Both the position numbers and the translations under genes were made by a program. This document shows, piece after piece, positions 1 to 8,420 of a stretch of DNA of 64,000 nt; positions within the stretch are counted from its first letter, which is position 1; each line of letters begins with the position of its first letter. The notes under the pieces were generated by a model that saw only the letters and a list, made by a program, of their open reading frames with translations, made no database searches and had not been told where the DNA came from. Origin of the DNA: Bifidobacteriaceae bacterium (lineage in GTDB: Bacteria > Actinomycetota > Actinomycetes > Actinomycetales > WQXJ01); the NCBI GenBank assembly GCA_031267825.1, contig JAIRYJ010000007.1, positions 161,640-225,639 on the forward strand, read 5' to 3'.

Positions 1-111
1 CGAATCAGACTCGCTGGTAGAGGTGACTGGCGGGCCGCAGGCTGTCGCCAGGCTGAAGGCCAAAACAAGGCCGGCCGCTGAGGCCAGCCGTTTGGCTGTT
101 GTGTGTTCCAT
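1..111 (-). CDS. Lipoprotein, 5' end only (possible ABC solute-binding protein)
   Basis: Only the first 37 codons lie in the window; the gene runs off the left edge. The start is ATG with a strong AAAGGAG ribosome site just upstream on the minus strand. The visible peptide is a lipoprotein signal: a short basic start (MEHTTAKR), a hydrophobic stretch, then a lipobox ending L-A-T-A-C at about residue 25 and a Thr/Ser-rich tether. It would be a lipid-anchored protein on the outer face of the membrane. It is divergent from a LacI-type regulator, a common arrangement for sugar-binding proteins, but nothing of the mature domain is visible, so that role is inference. Confidence 0.7.
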   Translation of the reverse strand, partial: MEHTTAKRLASAAGLVLAFSLATACGPPVTSTSESDS

Positions 112-136
112 TTCGCTCCTTTGGGATGGAATGCCG

Positions 137-185
137 TTTTGCCAACGTGCGCAACACAGTATCAGGCGTTTGCTAACGTTGTAAA
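137..185. promoter_or_regulatory. Candidate LacI-family operator pair
   Basis: The divergent intergenic region holds the same sequence twice, TTTGCCAACGT at 138-148 and TTTGCTAACGT at 169-179, about three helical turns apart. Each has the central CG step typical of LacI-family operators and is partly palindromic. The position between the lacI-type gene and the lipoprotein gene fits autoregulation plus control of the transporter. This is inferred from sequence alone. Confidence 0.4.
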
Positions 186-217
186 GTAGTGTCGGCCGAA
201 CCGGAGGAGGTAATTCC

Positions 218-1231
218 ATGGCAGCCACCCTGCGTGATGTCGCCACCTACGCTGGAGTGTCGATCCGGACCGTGTCCAACGTGATGGCCGGCTATAAACA
301 CGTCTCAGAGACGATGCGTGCCCGCGTTCAGGACGCGATCACGGAGCTTGGCTATAGGCCAAACCCGGTCGCCCGGCGGCTGCGCACCGGCAAGACAGGA
401 CTGCTCGCCTTCGTGGTACCAGAAATCGATGTGCCATACTTCTCAAAGCTTGCCCGCGACGTGATCCAGGCGGCCACCCAGACCGGGTTCCACGTCATGA
501 CCGATCAAACCGGCCATGACCGGTCGCGGCAACGTGAACTGCTGCGCGGCGCTGACCGGATGATGCTGTTTGATGGCGTTCTTTTTTGCCCGCTGGCCAC
601 GGCTGAAGACCTTCAGGGCGCGGGTTGCACCCAACCGCTAGTGTTGCTTGGCGAGCACACCTTTGACGGCCGGTTTGACCATGTCGCCATCGACAATGTC
701 CAGGCCGCCAACGACGCCACCAGTCATTTGATCGCCCAAGGCCGGAGGCGTCTGGCGGCGATCGGCGCTCAGCCGGGAGAGGACTTCGCCACGCCCCTGC
801 AACGTACCGAAGGATTCACTAAAGCGTTGATCGCAGCCGGGCTTGACCTATCACGCACCCAGGTTTGTCCAGCCGCCCACTACTCGCGTGAGGATGGCTA
901 CAGGACAACAGCCGCCCTGATAAGCGGCCCAAACCCGCCAGATGGCATTTTCTGCTACTCCGATCTGCTGGCCATGGGCGCCATTAGAGCGGTCTTCGAC
1001 GCGGGGCTGAACGTTCCTGAGGACATCGCCATAATCGGTGTTGACAACATCGAAGAAGGCCAGTTCGCGCGTCCATCGCTGTCGACCATCTCACTCGACA
1101 CCCGCTTTATCGCCGAAAAGGCAGTAGCCGCTATCGCCGCCCGGATCGAGGATCCAAGCCGCCCAGCCCAGCAAATCCTCGCACCCCACGCCCTAATAGC
1201 TCGCGAAAGCACCGGTAAAGCAGAGACCTGA
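218..1231 (+). CDS. LacI family transcriptional regulator
   Basis: A DNA-binding regulator of 337 residues, full length for the family. Residues 4-23 form the LacI helix-turn-helix (TLRDVATYAGVSIRTVSNVM), followed by a hinge region ending near residue 60 (GYRPNPVARRLRTGKTG). The rest is a periplasmic-binding-protein-like sensor that would bind a sugar or sugar derivative. The start is fixed by GGAGGAGG seven bases upstream. It is divergent from a lipoprotein gene that may belong to a sugar importer lying mostly outside the window. The ligand cannot be read from the sequence. Confidence 0.93.
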   Translation: MAATLRDVATYAGVSIRTVSNVMAGYKHVSETMRARVQDAITELGYRPNPVARRLRTGKTGLLAFVVPEIDVPYFSKLARDVIQAATQTGFHVMTDQTGHDRSRQRELLRGADRMMLFDGVLFCPLATAEDLQGAGCTQPLVLLGEHTFDGRFDHVAIDNVQAANDATSHLIAQGRRRLAAIGAQPGEDFATPLQRTEGFTKALIAAGLDLSRTQVCPAAHYSREDGYRTTAALISGPNPPDGIFCYSDLLAMGAIRAVFDAGLNVPEDIAIIGVDNIEEGQFARPSLSTISLDTRFIAEKAVAAIAARIEDPSRPAQQILAPHALIARESTGKAET

Positions 1232-1373
1232 AGCGCGAGCTGGTGTGCCCTGGGCGACAAACTTGACTGGCGCGACGGGGGCCGCATGGTCGGCATCGTC
1301 CACCTTCTTGACAATCGGCTAGCGCGAGCCGCTGAAACAACCCACCCTGGCTGTTCGGGTGTACCGGGCCGGG

Positions 1374-1871
1374 TCAAGGCGTCTTCTGGCTTGGCGTGCG
1401 GCGGAGCATCGCGCGGACCAAAACCGGATGGAATGGGCGGACCATTGCCCAGTAGGCCCGGCCAAGCCAATTGTGGATCCGCACAATCGTGGCGACTGAT
1501 ACAAAATGGGTATGGACCCGCAGATCAACCCGGAAATCAAGATGCGAATCAGATTCGCCCAAGATGACTTCATTGTCCGATCCCGCCAACATGGTGAACG
1601 GTCTCAAACCGTCCGACAGGTCCGTCACGGCTGGCGCCCGCCCGGTCCAGGCCAGCGCCCTGACCAGCAGGTTACGTAATTTCATTAGGAGTAGCACCGG
1701 CCAGAACTTGACAGTGAAAACAGCATTAGCCCACACCTCGGCCGACAAGCTGTCACCGGGTAACAGCTTGGTGGCCCAGTTGTCCACGAAATCGGCCCGA
1801 ATGGCATGACCAGCGAACAGCGGACCTGGCCGCCACGCTCTCCTAACAACGACCCGCTTACCCATAGGCAC
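1374..1871 (-). CDS. DUF2867 domain protein
   Basis: A 165-residue protein that I recognise as the DUF2867 family by its run of conserved stretches: an N-terminal R-A-W-R-P-G-P segment, ADFVDNWAT, the ILGESDSHLDFRV-like core near the middle, and VRIHNWLGRAYW close to the end. Family function is unknown; members occur alone or fused to NAD-dependent epimerase domains. The start is either GTG at 1871 or ATG at 1865; neither has a clear ribosome site. It is convergent with lacI and divergent from the Wadjet genes, with no sign of a shared operon. Confidence 0.75.
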   Translation of the reverse strand: MPMGKRVVVRRAWRPGPLFAGHAIRADFVDNWATKLLPGDSLSAEVWANAVFTVKFWPVLLLMKLRNLLVRALAWTGRAPAVTDLSDGLRPFTMLAGSDNEVILGESDSHLDFRVDLRVHTHFVSVATIVRIHNWLGRAYWAMVRPFHPVLVRAMLRRTPSQKTP

Positions 1872-1989
1872 CAGTATTCCGTATCAGATGGCCCGCCGGA
1901 TCGCGGCCTGCGTCATTCGTGTCCTCCGGCGTTTGCCCACGTCAAAGTGGTCCGTTAGTGCGCTAGAGGTAGGCTCTAAGGTATTCGGT

Positions 1990-3444
1990 ATGCCTGCGCT
2001 GCCACACGTCTTTCAGCTTTCGAGGCTGGCCAAGGAGTCGCCTGCCTGGGGTCTGCTTCGGGCTGACCGGGCGCCTGTCATCTTGGCGCTGCTTGGACGG
2101 CACCTCGGGGGTGAGGTCAGACGGCTGCCCGCACCTGTTCTAGCCGAACGGATCGAGGATGACTTGGCGGATCTGCGGGCTGATTTCCCAGATCTCCGCA
2201 CCACCGCGCAGGGATACTTGATCAGCTGGCGCGAGCAGGGGTTCCTGATACGCGGTTTAGTCCCAGGCACCAGGGAAGAAACCCTCGAATTGTCCGATGC
2301 CGCCCTGGCGGCTCTAGCCTTCGTCAACAGTTTGGAGGACCACAAGCAAGTCGCTACAGCCTCCCGGCTCGAAACGATCTTGGAGCGTACACATGCCCTC
2401 AACGTGGCCACCGACCCGGCGATTACGACCCGTCTGGCGGCCTTAGAGGCACAAAAAGAAGACTTGGAAAGAGAAATCGAGCGGGTTCAGGCGGGGCATT
2501 TCGAGGTCATATCGAAGCGCCAAGCGGCCGAATGGGTGGCGGACATCCTGGCTTTGGCATCCGGCTTGCCGGCTGATTTCGCCCGTGTCAAGCGCCAGTT
2601 CGAGGAGATAAACGTTGGCCTGATGCGTCAACTGATTGAGGATGAAAGCACCAAAGGTGCCGTGCTGGCTGAGATTTTCGATGGAATTTCACGGCTCGAC
2701 GAATCTGAACAGGGCCAGTCATTTGACAGTTTTCACGCCTTGGCGAGTGATCCAGAACGTTCAAGCCGTTATGACGAGGACGTGGACGCGATCTTGCGGC
2801 GGGATTTGGCGGATAGCCTGGAAGCCGTCCAAATCCACGCCCTGCGGAACTTGTTGCCGAGGCTTCAAACGGTATCCCTTGAAGTGAACGAGGCTAAAAC
2901 CGCCTTGAACCGGTCGCTTAGACGGTTTGTTCAGAGCGGCGAACACGATCAAGCACGCCAGGTACACCTGTTGGTGAAAACAGCGGCCGCGGCGGCACTC
3001 AAAGCGGCTGACCATGCCAGGTTGACTGACCTGACGGATTTCCACCTTGAACAGACACTGATAGGGGCGGCTTCAATTGGTGAGATCGCACCACATGATC
3101 CGGCTGAGACGCGCTCAGTCACACCGTGGACGGAACATGTGACCGGACTAGCTGACGTATCCGTCCTGGAAGAGCTCGCCCGGGAGGTTGACATCGACTT
3201 TCAAGAGTTGGAAGGTTCGGTCCGTCAAACGTTGGCGGACCGTGGCGCCGCGACCATTGGCGAGATCCTCGAATCTCATCCAGCGACCCAAGGTCTGGCC
3301 AGCGTAATAGGGCTACTGGTGTTGGCTCTGAGGCGCGGTTCGCCCCGCCTGGGCGTTGACACGGAACTGGTGGGATGGCACAGCTCGCAAGGTGAATGGC
3401 GGACCGCTGCCGTGCCGGTCTATTTGTTTGAGGAGCTGATATGA
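1990..3444 (+). CDS. jetA: Wadjet anti-plasmid system subunit JetA (DUF3375)
   Basis: JetA is the kleisin-like subunit of the Wadjet (JetABCD, MksBEFG-related) SMC complex, which recognises and cleaves circular plasmid DNA. The protein (484 residues from the ATG at 1990) opens with the DUF3375 signature of a winged-helix segment (LLRADRAPVILALLGRHLGG) and continues into a long helical middle region rich in Glu, Arg and Leu, as in the family. An open frame continues upstream to 1888, but the extra 34 residues do not look like JetA. Its last four bases overlap jetB (ATGA), so the two are translationally coupled. JetA looks full length; the system around it does not (see jetC). Confidence 0.88.
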   Translation: MPALPHVFQLSRLAKESPAWGLLRADRAPVILALLGRHLGGEVRRLPAPVLAERIEDDLADLRADFPDLRTTAQGYLISWREQGFLIRGLVPGTREETLELSDAALAALAFVNSLEDHKQVATASRLETILERTHALNVATDPAITTRLAALEAQKEDLEREIERVQAGHFEVISKRQAAEWVADILALASGLPADFARVKRQFEEINVGLMRQLIEDESTKGAVLAEIFDGISRLDESEQGQSFDSFHALASDPERSSRYDEDVDAILRRDLADSLEAVQIHALRNLLPRLQTVSLEVNEAKTALNRSLRRFVQSGEHDQARQVHLLVKTAAAAALKAADHARLTDLTDFHLEQTLIGAASIGEIAPHDPAETRSVTPWTEHVTGLADVSVLEELAREVDIDFQELEGSVRQTLADRGAATIGEILESHPATQGLASVIGLLVLALRRGSPRLGVDTELVGWHSSQGEWRTAAVPVYLFEELI

Positions 3445-4193
3445 CCGACGTTCTAGATGGCGCGCCACAGGTGGGGGAACTGTGGCCTGGTGATAAAGGT
3501 TCCCTGGCGGAACCAAGCCGACGCGCCTTGGTCCAGTTAGTTAAAGGCCCCTATTTGGCGGCCGAGGGTAACACCTCCGGGTGGGATGCGTTGTTGGTGG
3601 ACCGCGGGACGATCGAAGCGCGATTGGCTGACCTGTTCTTAGAGTTGGTTGTGGACCGAGAGGCCGAGATCGCTTTTGTTCGCGGGGTGCGAGTGGATGG
3701 CTTCACAGCACCGCAAGTTGTGCGCACCCAGCGGCTGACTTTCATGCAAACCGCTCTGCTGTTGCATTTGCGTCAGATTCTGGTTAGAGCAACACCAGGT
3801 GAACGTGTCATTGTTGGTTTGTCTGAAGTGACTGACTATCTCGAGGTTTACCGCGCCGGACAGGGGATTGACCGGCTGACGCTGGGTAAACGGGTTAGTG
3901 GTGCTTGGGAGAAGATGCACAACTATGGCCTGCTCCACAAGACACCAACTGAAGGCCGGTCAGAGATAAGCCCAGCCCTGCGTTTAGTCTTCGGGCCGGA
4001 GCGGATAGAGCAGCTAACCGCTGAATATGAGCGCATAGCGAGCATCGGACCAAGTAATCAAACCAGTCAAGATGGTCCAACCGGTCAGGATAGTCAAACC
4101 GGACCGGATAGCGGCCAGGGCTTAGAAGCTGGCCCAGGCGATCAAAGTGCCGAAGGCTCTCAGACCAGTTTCGAGGAAGGACCACAAGTGTGA
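3441..4193 (+). CDS. jetB: Wadjet subunit JetB (DUF4194)
   Basis: JetB is the KITE-like accessory subunit that dimerises and binds the kleisin JetA in Wadjet complexes. The 250-residue protein has the DUF4194 layout: a winged-helix fold over about residues 30-200 with the stretch QTALLLHLRQ in the middle and GLLHKTP near its end. The start overlaps the jetA stop and the stop overlaps the jetC start, so all three are one operon. The last 50 residues are a low-complexity tail rich in Gln, Asp, Gly and Ser, encoded by degenerate short repeats around 4055-4130. The conserved part appears intact. Confidence 0.85.
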   Translation: MTDVLDGAPQVGELWPGDKGSLAEPSRRALVQLVKGPYLAAEGNTSGWDALLVDRGTIEARLADLFLELVVDREAEIAFVRGVRVDGFTAPQVVRTQRLTFMQTALLLHLRQILVRATPGERVIVGLSEVTDYLEVYRAGQGIDRLTLGKRVSGAWEKMHNYGLLHKTPTEGRSEISPALRLVFGPERIEQLTAEYERIASIGPSNQTSQDGPTGQDSQTGPDSGQGLEAGPGDQSAEGSQTSFEEGPQV

Positions 4194-4465
4194 CGACACT
4201 AGGAGAACTCGCCGACGGCACACTGTTCGATGGTTTAGGCCAGTGGCGGTTAGCTCACATCGAAGTGGCCAACTGGGGAACCTTCGGTGGGCTGAACAGT
4301 GTGCCAATCGCCCGGGAAGGTTTCCTATTGACGGGGGCGTCTGGTTCTGGCAAATCATCACTCTTAGACGCGGTGGCGGCGGTGCTGGTGCCGCGCGGCC
4401 GGGTACGTTTCAACGCGGCCGCGGCCGAATCCGGTGGCCGGTGCGCTACGCCGCCAGGTGGTTAA
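4190..4465 (+). pseudogene. jetC: jetC remnant: N-terminal end of the Wadjet SMC ATPase
   Basis: JetC is normally an SMC-like ATPase of roughly 1,100 residues. Only about 80 residues remain here: the start, the QWRLAHIEVANWGTFGG strand and the Walker A loop GASGSGKSSLLDA. These are followed by VRFNAAAAESG, after which the frame runs into nine unrelated residues and stops. The coiled coils, hinge, ABC signature and Walker B are all missing. The next open frame is jetD lacking its own N-terminus, so one deletion appears to have taken most of jetC and the start of jetD, with the junction around 4425-4450. The fragment cannot hydrolyse ATP on its own. The start overlaps the jetB stop (GTGTGACG). 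Confidence 0.85.
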
Positions 4466-5228
4466 GCTGGCGGACCTGGCCGAAGCGGACTTCACCAGAC
4501 TCCAAGCGGTCATCGAGTGGCTGGTCAACCACCCAGATTCAGGGTTGTACGCCCGGCAAGTACCAGTCCGGGAAATCGACTCGAAATGGCTGGAGCGCCA
4601 CGGCGGCGTGGTCAGATCGTTGGTCCAAGGACTATCCGGGCGGGATAAGTTAGGCCTGACACTGAAACCGTCGGCGCTTCTGCGCGGCCGGTTACTGGAT
4701 GGTGCGTTAGCCAACGGCGGTCCACTTGATTTCGCTGCCCCGGTGCCGCAATGGGACGCGCTGAAACCAGTACCGAGGGTGGCGCTGATTCTAGAGAACC
4801 TCCAATCATTATTGGCGCTGCCCGCCTGGCCCGGGTCTGGTCTGGTGGCGCTGCACGGCGGAGGCTACGCTGTTGACCTCTTGGGCGGCATCGTCTGGCT
4901 GAAAACGGTGCCGCTGTACTACTGGGGGGACCTGGACGGACACGGTTTTGCCATACTGAACCGCCTGCGCAGCCATCTGCCCGGTGTTGTGAGCCTGATG
5001 ATGGACCAGCCAACCCTTTCAGACCATGCTGATCTGGCCGTACCAGACCCTAACCCGGTGACCGCCAAACTACCGCACCTAACCGATGCCGAACAGGCCG
5101 CCTACCTGGAACTTCAGTCTTCTGGGCGGCGCCTTGAACAAGAACGCGTCCCGTGGGATGAGGCGTTGCGGCACTTGGCGCGGGCCGGTCTGCGAACAGG
5201 CGTTCGCCGGTCTCGCGCAGAACATTGA
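4434..5228 (+). pseudogene. jetD: jetD remnant: Toprim nuclease part of Wadjet JetD, 5' truncated
   Basis: JetD is the Toprim nuclease that cuts DNA in Wadjet, usually near 390-400 residues. Here about 255 residues survive. They include the middle part (HPDSGLYARQV, IDSKWLERH) and the Toprim core with its Glu (ALILENLQSLLALP) and the Asp-x-Asp loop (YYWGDLDGHGFAILNRL), then a Glu-rich end (LEQERVPWDEALRHL). The N-terminal domain is gone. The last residues (about VRRSRAEH) come from antisense of the neighbouring broken DUF4411 gene, so the 3' end also sits on a deletion joint. The frame opens with GTG at 4434, inside the jetC remnant. Nuclease residues look intact, but without JetC activity is unlikely. 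Confidence 0.82.
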
Positions 5229-5441
5229 AGGGACTAATGTACTTGACTCCGACAGCTCCGCAAGCATCCGGAATCTTGATCCCCTTCTTGGAGTCTGGCG
5301 CCGCCTGCTCGTGGGTGGCCACTGTGTGCCCGAACGCGTGGGAGAAACCGAGCGGTAGTAGGTCCCAGAACCGGGCGCGAAATCCATTGAGTAGTACCGG
5401 CGGTGGGCCTCTATGAAAACGTTTGAGTCAAGCAGGTACAT
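5192..5441 (-). pseudogene. DUF4411 PIN-like toxin gene, broken
   Basis: The start is clear: MYLLDSNVFIEAHRRYYSMDFAPG is the conserved opening of DUF4411 (PIN-like) proteins, with the first catalytic Asp. The frame then shifts at about 5370. The other frame continues FWDLLPLG, loses what should be about 90 residues, and picks up the C-terminal block GHTVATHEQAAPDSKKG and KIPDACGAVGVKYISPFNVL. The gene is therefore broken by one frameshift and one internal deletion, and its 3' end joins the end of jetD. Its ATG overlaps the stop of the upstream ImmA/IrrE remnant by one base (TGATG), the usual operon layout of this pair. Confidence 0.8.
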
Positions 5442-6296
5442 CAAGCCATCACCTCTTCGACTAGGCGTCCAAAGGTGGTGTGTTTTCGAGTTCCCAGCAG
5501 TGAATAGGCTTCGCTGAACAGTGTTCTGCCTGCGAGCGTCTCAGCCACCACGGCCCCTTACCAGCTTGCGGCTCACCTTGTACGGCTGGACCTTATAGAA
5601 GTTTCCGCCTCCGGCTCCGCCGTCTTGTGTCTGGGCGCCGATCCGTTCCATCTCGGCGCCGTATCTTTGCTGGTAGTCAGACCACTCAAGCAGACCCGCG
5701 TTGAAGGCTCGATTCAGTATCACCAGAGTGCTGACACTGAACGTGCGCCGCAAGCGCGACAATTCATCCAGGTCAGCTCCACGCCAGGCCTTCCTCAAGT
5801 CATCGGCCGGGACCAGGACTTCGGCTGCGACCTGGTTCGCCCACAGTTCAGCCTGTTCCCCTTGCCTCGCCTCAATATCCGCACTGGAGATTCCGCTATC
5901 GCCAGCCCAAATATGTGCCAGTTCATGAATCAATGTGAAGACCTGCGGCGCTTTAGATTCCGTTCCGTCGGCTCCGTTAACGAAAACCAGTGGCGCGATA
6001 GCATCCGCTATGGAGAATCCCCGGAACTCTTTGGGGTCAAGTTTGCGGCGCGTATTACCGCCAACCACGCCGTTAATCATGACCAGCACTCCGAGATCTT
6101 CAATCGTCTGGGTCAGCCATTTCCGGGCAGCACTGGGGTCAGCCCAGGCGGCACGTTGTTCGGCATTGAGGCCAAGGGTGGCCCGAATCGCTGCGGCGAC
6201 AACGTCTATCGGGTCGTCGGTGGTGACAGAACCGACAAATGGGAGCGGATCATGGCCGACGTTAACCGCGTAATCGGAATACCAGGTCTGGCGTAT
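5441..6296 (-). pseudogene. ImmA/IrrE-type zinc peptidase gene (COG2856), 5' truncated and frameshifted
   Basis: The zinc peptidase domain is clear: VFTLIHELAHIWAGDSGIS carries the HExxH site, preceded by GVVGGNTRRKLDPKEFRGF, both hallmarks of ImmA/IrrE proteins paired with DUF4411. The homologous frame extends upstream to about 6296 (WYSDYAVNVGH, LPFVGSVTTDDP) without any good start codon and then meets a stop. The N-terminal helix-turn-helix part is therefore missing. Near the 3' end the frame shifts within AAGGGGCC at about 5563; the alternative frame gives the expected C-terminus (LFSEAYSLLGTRKHTTFG) and stops on the DUF4411 start. A shorter open frame (5541-6089) may still be translated. 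Confidence 0.8.
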
Positions 6297-6439
6297 TTAG
6301 CAGTCATAAATTGTCTCAAGCAAGTCGGGCGAGGGGTTACGAACTGGCGAATTACCCCAAGTCCGGAGAACTTTGATCGGGACCGGCTCGCTTGGGTTGT
6401 TAGGACCGGTGGCGGGTGGCGGTCTGGCAGGATATGCAC

Positions 6440-7480
6440 ATGTCCGATCCCGCCCCCACAGTCTTGGAGATTTGCGCTGGGGCGGGTGGGCAGTCGTCAG
6501 GGCTTGAGATGGCCGGGTTCGCGCACACCTGTGCGGTGGAAATTGACCCGGACGCTGCCGCCACACTGCGGTTGAACCGGCCCGGTTGGGATGTGGTGGA
6601 AGGTGATGTGGTGAGGTTCGACGCGTCAAGCTACCAGGGTGTGACTCTGTTGGCGGGCGGTGTGCCCTGCCCGCCGTTCAGTGTGGCGGGAAAACAACTC
6701 GGCCCGGCTGACGAGCGGGACTTGTTTCCCAGAGCGCTAGAGCTGATTCGTCTGGCCCGTCCCGAGGCCGTGATGCTTGAAAACGTCAAAGGCTTAGCTT
6801 CTGCCCGCTTCGGCACCTACCGGGCGGGAATACTGCGGGCTTTGGATGCGATGGGATACCAGGCGGACTGGAAGTTACTCAACGCGAGCTGGTATGGCGT
6901 GCCGCAACTGCGGCCCCGATTCATCCTGGTGGCGCTGCGGCCTAGGTTCTTCAAGCGCTTTGAATGGCCGGAGCCGGTCGGTGAACCGCCAACAGTTGGC
7001 CGGACGCTCTTCCAGTTGATGGCCGCCAACGGCTGGGGTGGTGCGACGCGTTGGGTCACAAAGGCTGACGGCATAGCGCCGACGGTTGTTGGCGGCTCGA
7101 AGAAACATGGTGGGGCAGACTTAGGGCCGAGTCGCTCGCGTGCGGCCTGGCTTGAACTTGGTGTGGATGGGAGCGGACTGGCTGATCGGGCGCCAGGCCA
7201 AGACGCGCCGGAGTATCATTTGCCAAGGTTGACTAACCCGATGGTCGCGTTGATCCAGGGTTTTAGCCCTAACTGGCGGTTCGCGGGTAAGAAAACTTCG
7301 GTTTACCGGCAGATCGGTAACGCTTTCCCGCCGCCGGTCGCCTTCCAAGTTGGCAAGGCCATCCAGGAAGCCTTGGCTGGTCGCGGTAAACGCCCCGCGG
7401 CTGGATCTACCCGGACGGGCCTGAGTCCGGTTGGTCAGAAAGTAGCCACAATGGGCTCAAATGGGTGCTCAAGTGGGTAA
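6440..7480 (+). CDS. DNA cytosine-5 methyltransferase (Dcm/HhaI type), solitary
   Basis: A C5-cytosine DNA methyltransferase of 346 residues. The family motifs run in order: SAM-binding motif I (EICAGAGGQSSGLEMAG, residues 10-26), catalytic motif IV PCPPFS with the nucleophile Cys77 (PCQPFS in many relatives), ENV motif VI at 114-116, motif VIII (QLRPRFILVALR), a variable target-recognition region around 200-260, and motif X (QIGNAFPPPVA). ATG at 6440 is preferred because AGGA lies seven bases upstream. No restriction endonuclease is adjacent. It follows the broken defence island and may be an orphan methyltransferase. The target sequence cannot be read. Confidence 0.93.
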   Translation: MSDPAPTVLEICAGAGGQSSGLEMAGFAHTCAVEIDPDAAATLRLNRPGWDVVEGDVVRFDASSYQGVTLLAGGVPCPPFSVAGKQLGPADERDLFPRALELIRLARPEAVMLENVKGLASARFGTYRAGILRALDAMGYQADWKLLNASWYGVPQLRPRFILVALRPRFFKRFEWPEPVGEPPTVGRTLFQLMAANGWGGATRWVTKADGIAPTVVGGSKKHGGADLGPSRSRAAWLELGVDGSGLADRAPGQDAPEYHLPRLTNPMVALIQGFSPNWRFAGKKTSVYRQIGNAFPPPVAFQVGKAIQEALAGRGKRPAAGSTRTGLSPVGQKVATMGSNGCSSG

Positions 7481-7495
7481 CTGTGACCGTTACCC
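7475..7495 (+). terminator. Inverted repeat over the methyltransferase stop codon
   Basis: GGGTAAC and GTTACCC face each other across seven bases and include the TAA stop. The arms are short and there is no T run, so this is at best a weak terminator. Confidence 0.35.
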
Positions 7496-7803
7496 TCCGG
7501 CCGCTGCCGGGTCAGTGTTAGCAGAAAGCGAGTCTTGATCCACTGAAGAGTGGTTTGAGTGCCTCAGCGGTCCCGTTGAGGGTGTTTTCGGACATAACAT
7601 GCGGAAAGCGGCATGATTCGAGGTGCCGATGTTAGCAAGAAACGAGTTTTGATCCACTGGTGGATCAGGAATCGCATTCTGCTCGCACCGGACACACCAA
7701 CCAAGTTAGCTGCGGCAGCGACATCGACAACCCATGGGGGCTGACAGTTGAGGCAGGCCGTGTCTAGCCTAGGAAAGCGTCACTGTGTCTTGCTGGAGGT
7801 TCG
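7481..7803. repeat. Intergenic stretch with a 29-bp imperfect direct repeat
   Basis: There is no convincing gene here. A 29-base sequence occurs twice, at 7517-7545 and 7631-7659, matching at 25 positions (gttagca, then cgagt.ttgatccactg). In each copy the terminal CCACT is followed by its complement, giving a small hairpin: CCACT-N4-AGTGG in the first copy, and TGATCCAC-TG-GTGGATCA in the second. It could be a decayed mobile-element end or a small regulatory repeat. Confidence 0.5.
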
Positions 7804-8046
7804 TTGAGCGGGCGGTTCCGCCGCCGCGTTGTCCTCCGGTCAGTGCTCCTAGTGACTCATGACACAGTCGATCAGCCGGTGCCGGTCGCGGCGATCGATC
7901 TCGCCACGGGCGAACGGGCCTGGGAGACCGATCTGGGGCTGATTGAGGCGCCCACCATCCACGCTGGCGCTGGCGTGAGGGACGTCCTGTTCGCCCACGT
8001 AAGTGGCACGGCCGGCCGAGACTTACGAACCATTCGACACGTTTGA
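7804..8046 (+). pseudogene. Short fragment resembling a PQQ-type beta-propeller protein
   Basis: This 80-residue frame contains VLLVTHDTVDQPVPVAAIDLATGERAWETDLGL split over two blades, which looks like one repeat of a PQQ-like beta-propeller (outer-face or periplasm-like sensor and assembly proteins). It begins with TTG behind GGAGG at 7795 and has no signal peptide. Full-length relatives have many such blades, so this is probably a remnant. It may also be a chance frame; the only support is the single blade-like motif. Confidence 0.35.
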
Positions 8047-8420
8047 GATGGTCCGGCTTATCAAGTAGGCCGTCCAGCGTTTCTTGGGCGTTTTGAGCGG
8101 TCTTGGCCGTTCTTGGCTGTTCTCTTGAGGGGTTTTGGCCGTTCTTGGGCGTCTTGGGGCGTTTCTTGGGTGGTTTGAGCGATCTTGGGTGGTTCGGACG
8201 ATGCCGCCGGGTTGGCTTCGTGGACCATCTCGGTTTTGGCGAGACGTGGACAGGTGCGGCGGCCCCGGCCTGGGGTGGTCACTCGGGGTGGAATCTGACA
8301 GGGTACAGGCCGCCGCACGGGCCTCCGGCCGGGGGTGGTCTGCGTGGTTAGCGGCCCAAACGGGCTTTTCGCGGGTGGTAAGCTGACCGCTAGTCCGCGG
8401 AGCCGTCCAGGAGGTGGATC
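8047..8420. repeat. Low-complexity G/T-rich stretch with degenerate CTTGGGCGTTT repeats
   Basis: Between about 8070 and 8195 short variants of CTTGGSCGTT and GGTTTGAGCG repeat in irregular tandem. The stretch ends in GGACGATGCCGCC at 8196-8208, a copy of the dispersed motif seen elsewhere in the window. The remainder up to the next start shows no gene. Confidence 0.55.

Noticed and set aside
1888..1989. Longer start for jetA
   Set aside because: The extra 34 residues do not resemble JetA proteins, and the ATG at 1990 gives the family's usual N-terminus.
4147..4653. 168-codon frame across the jetC remnant
   Set aside because: It overlaps jetB, jetC and jetD in another frame and is rich in Arg, Trp and Gly with no family signal.
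1990..6296. A prophage or integrative element around the Wadjet remnant
   Set aside because: No integrase, tRNA gene, att-like direct repeat or structural phage gene is visible.
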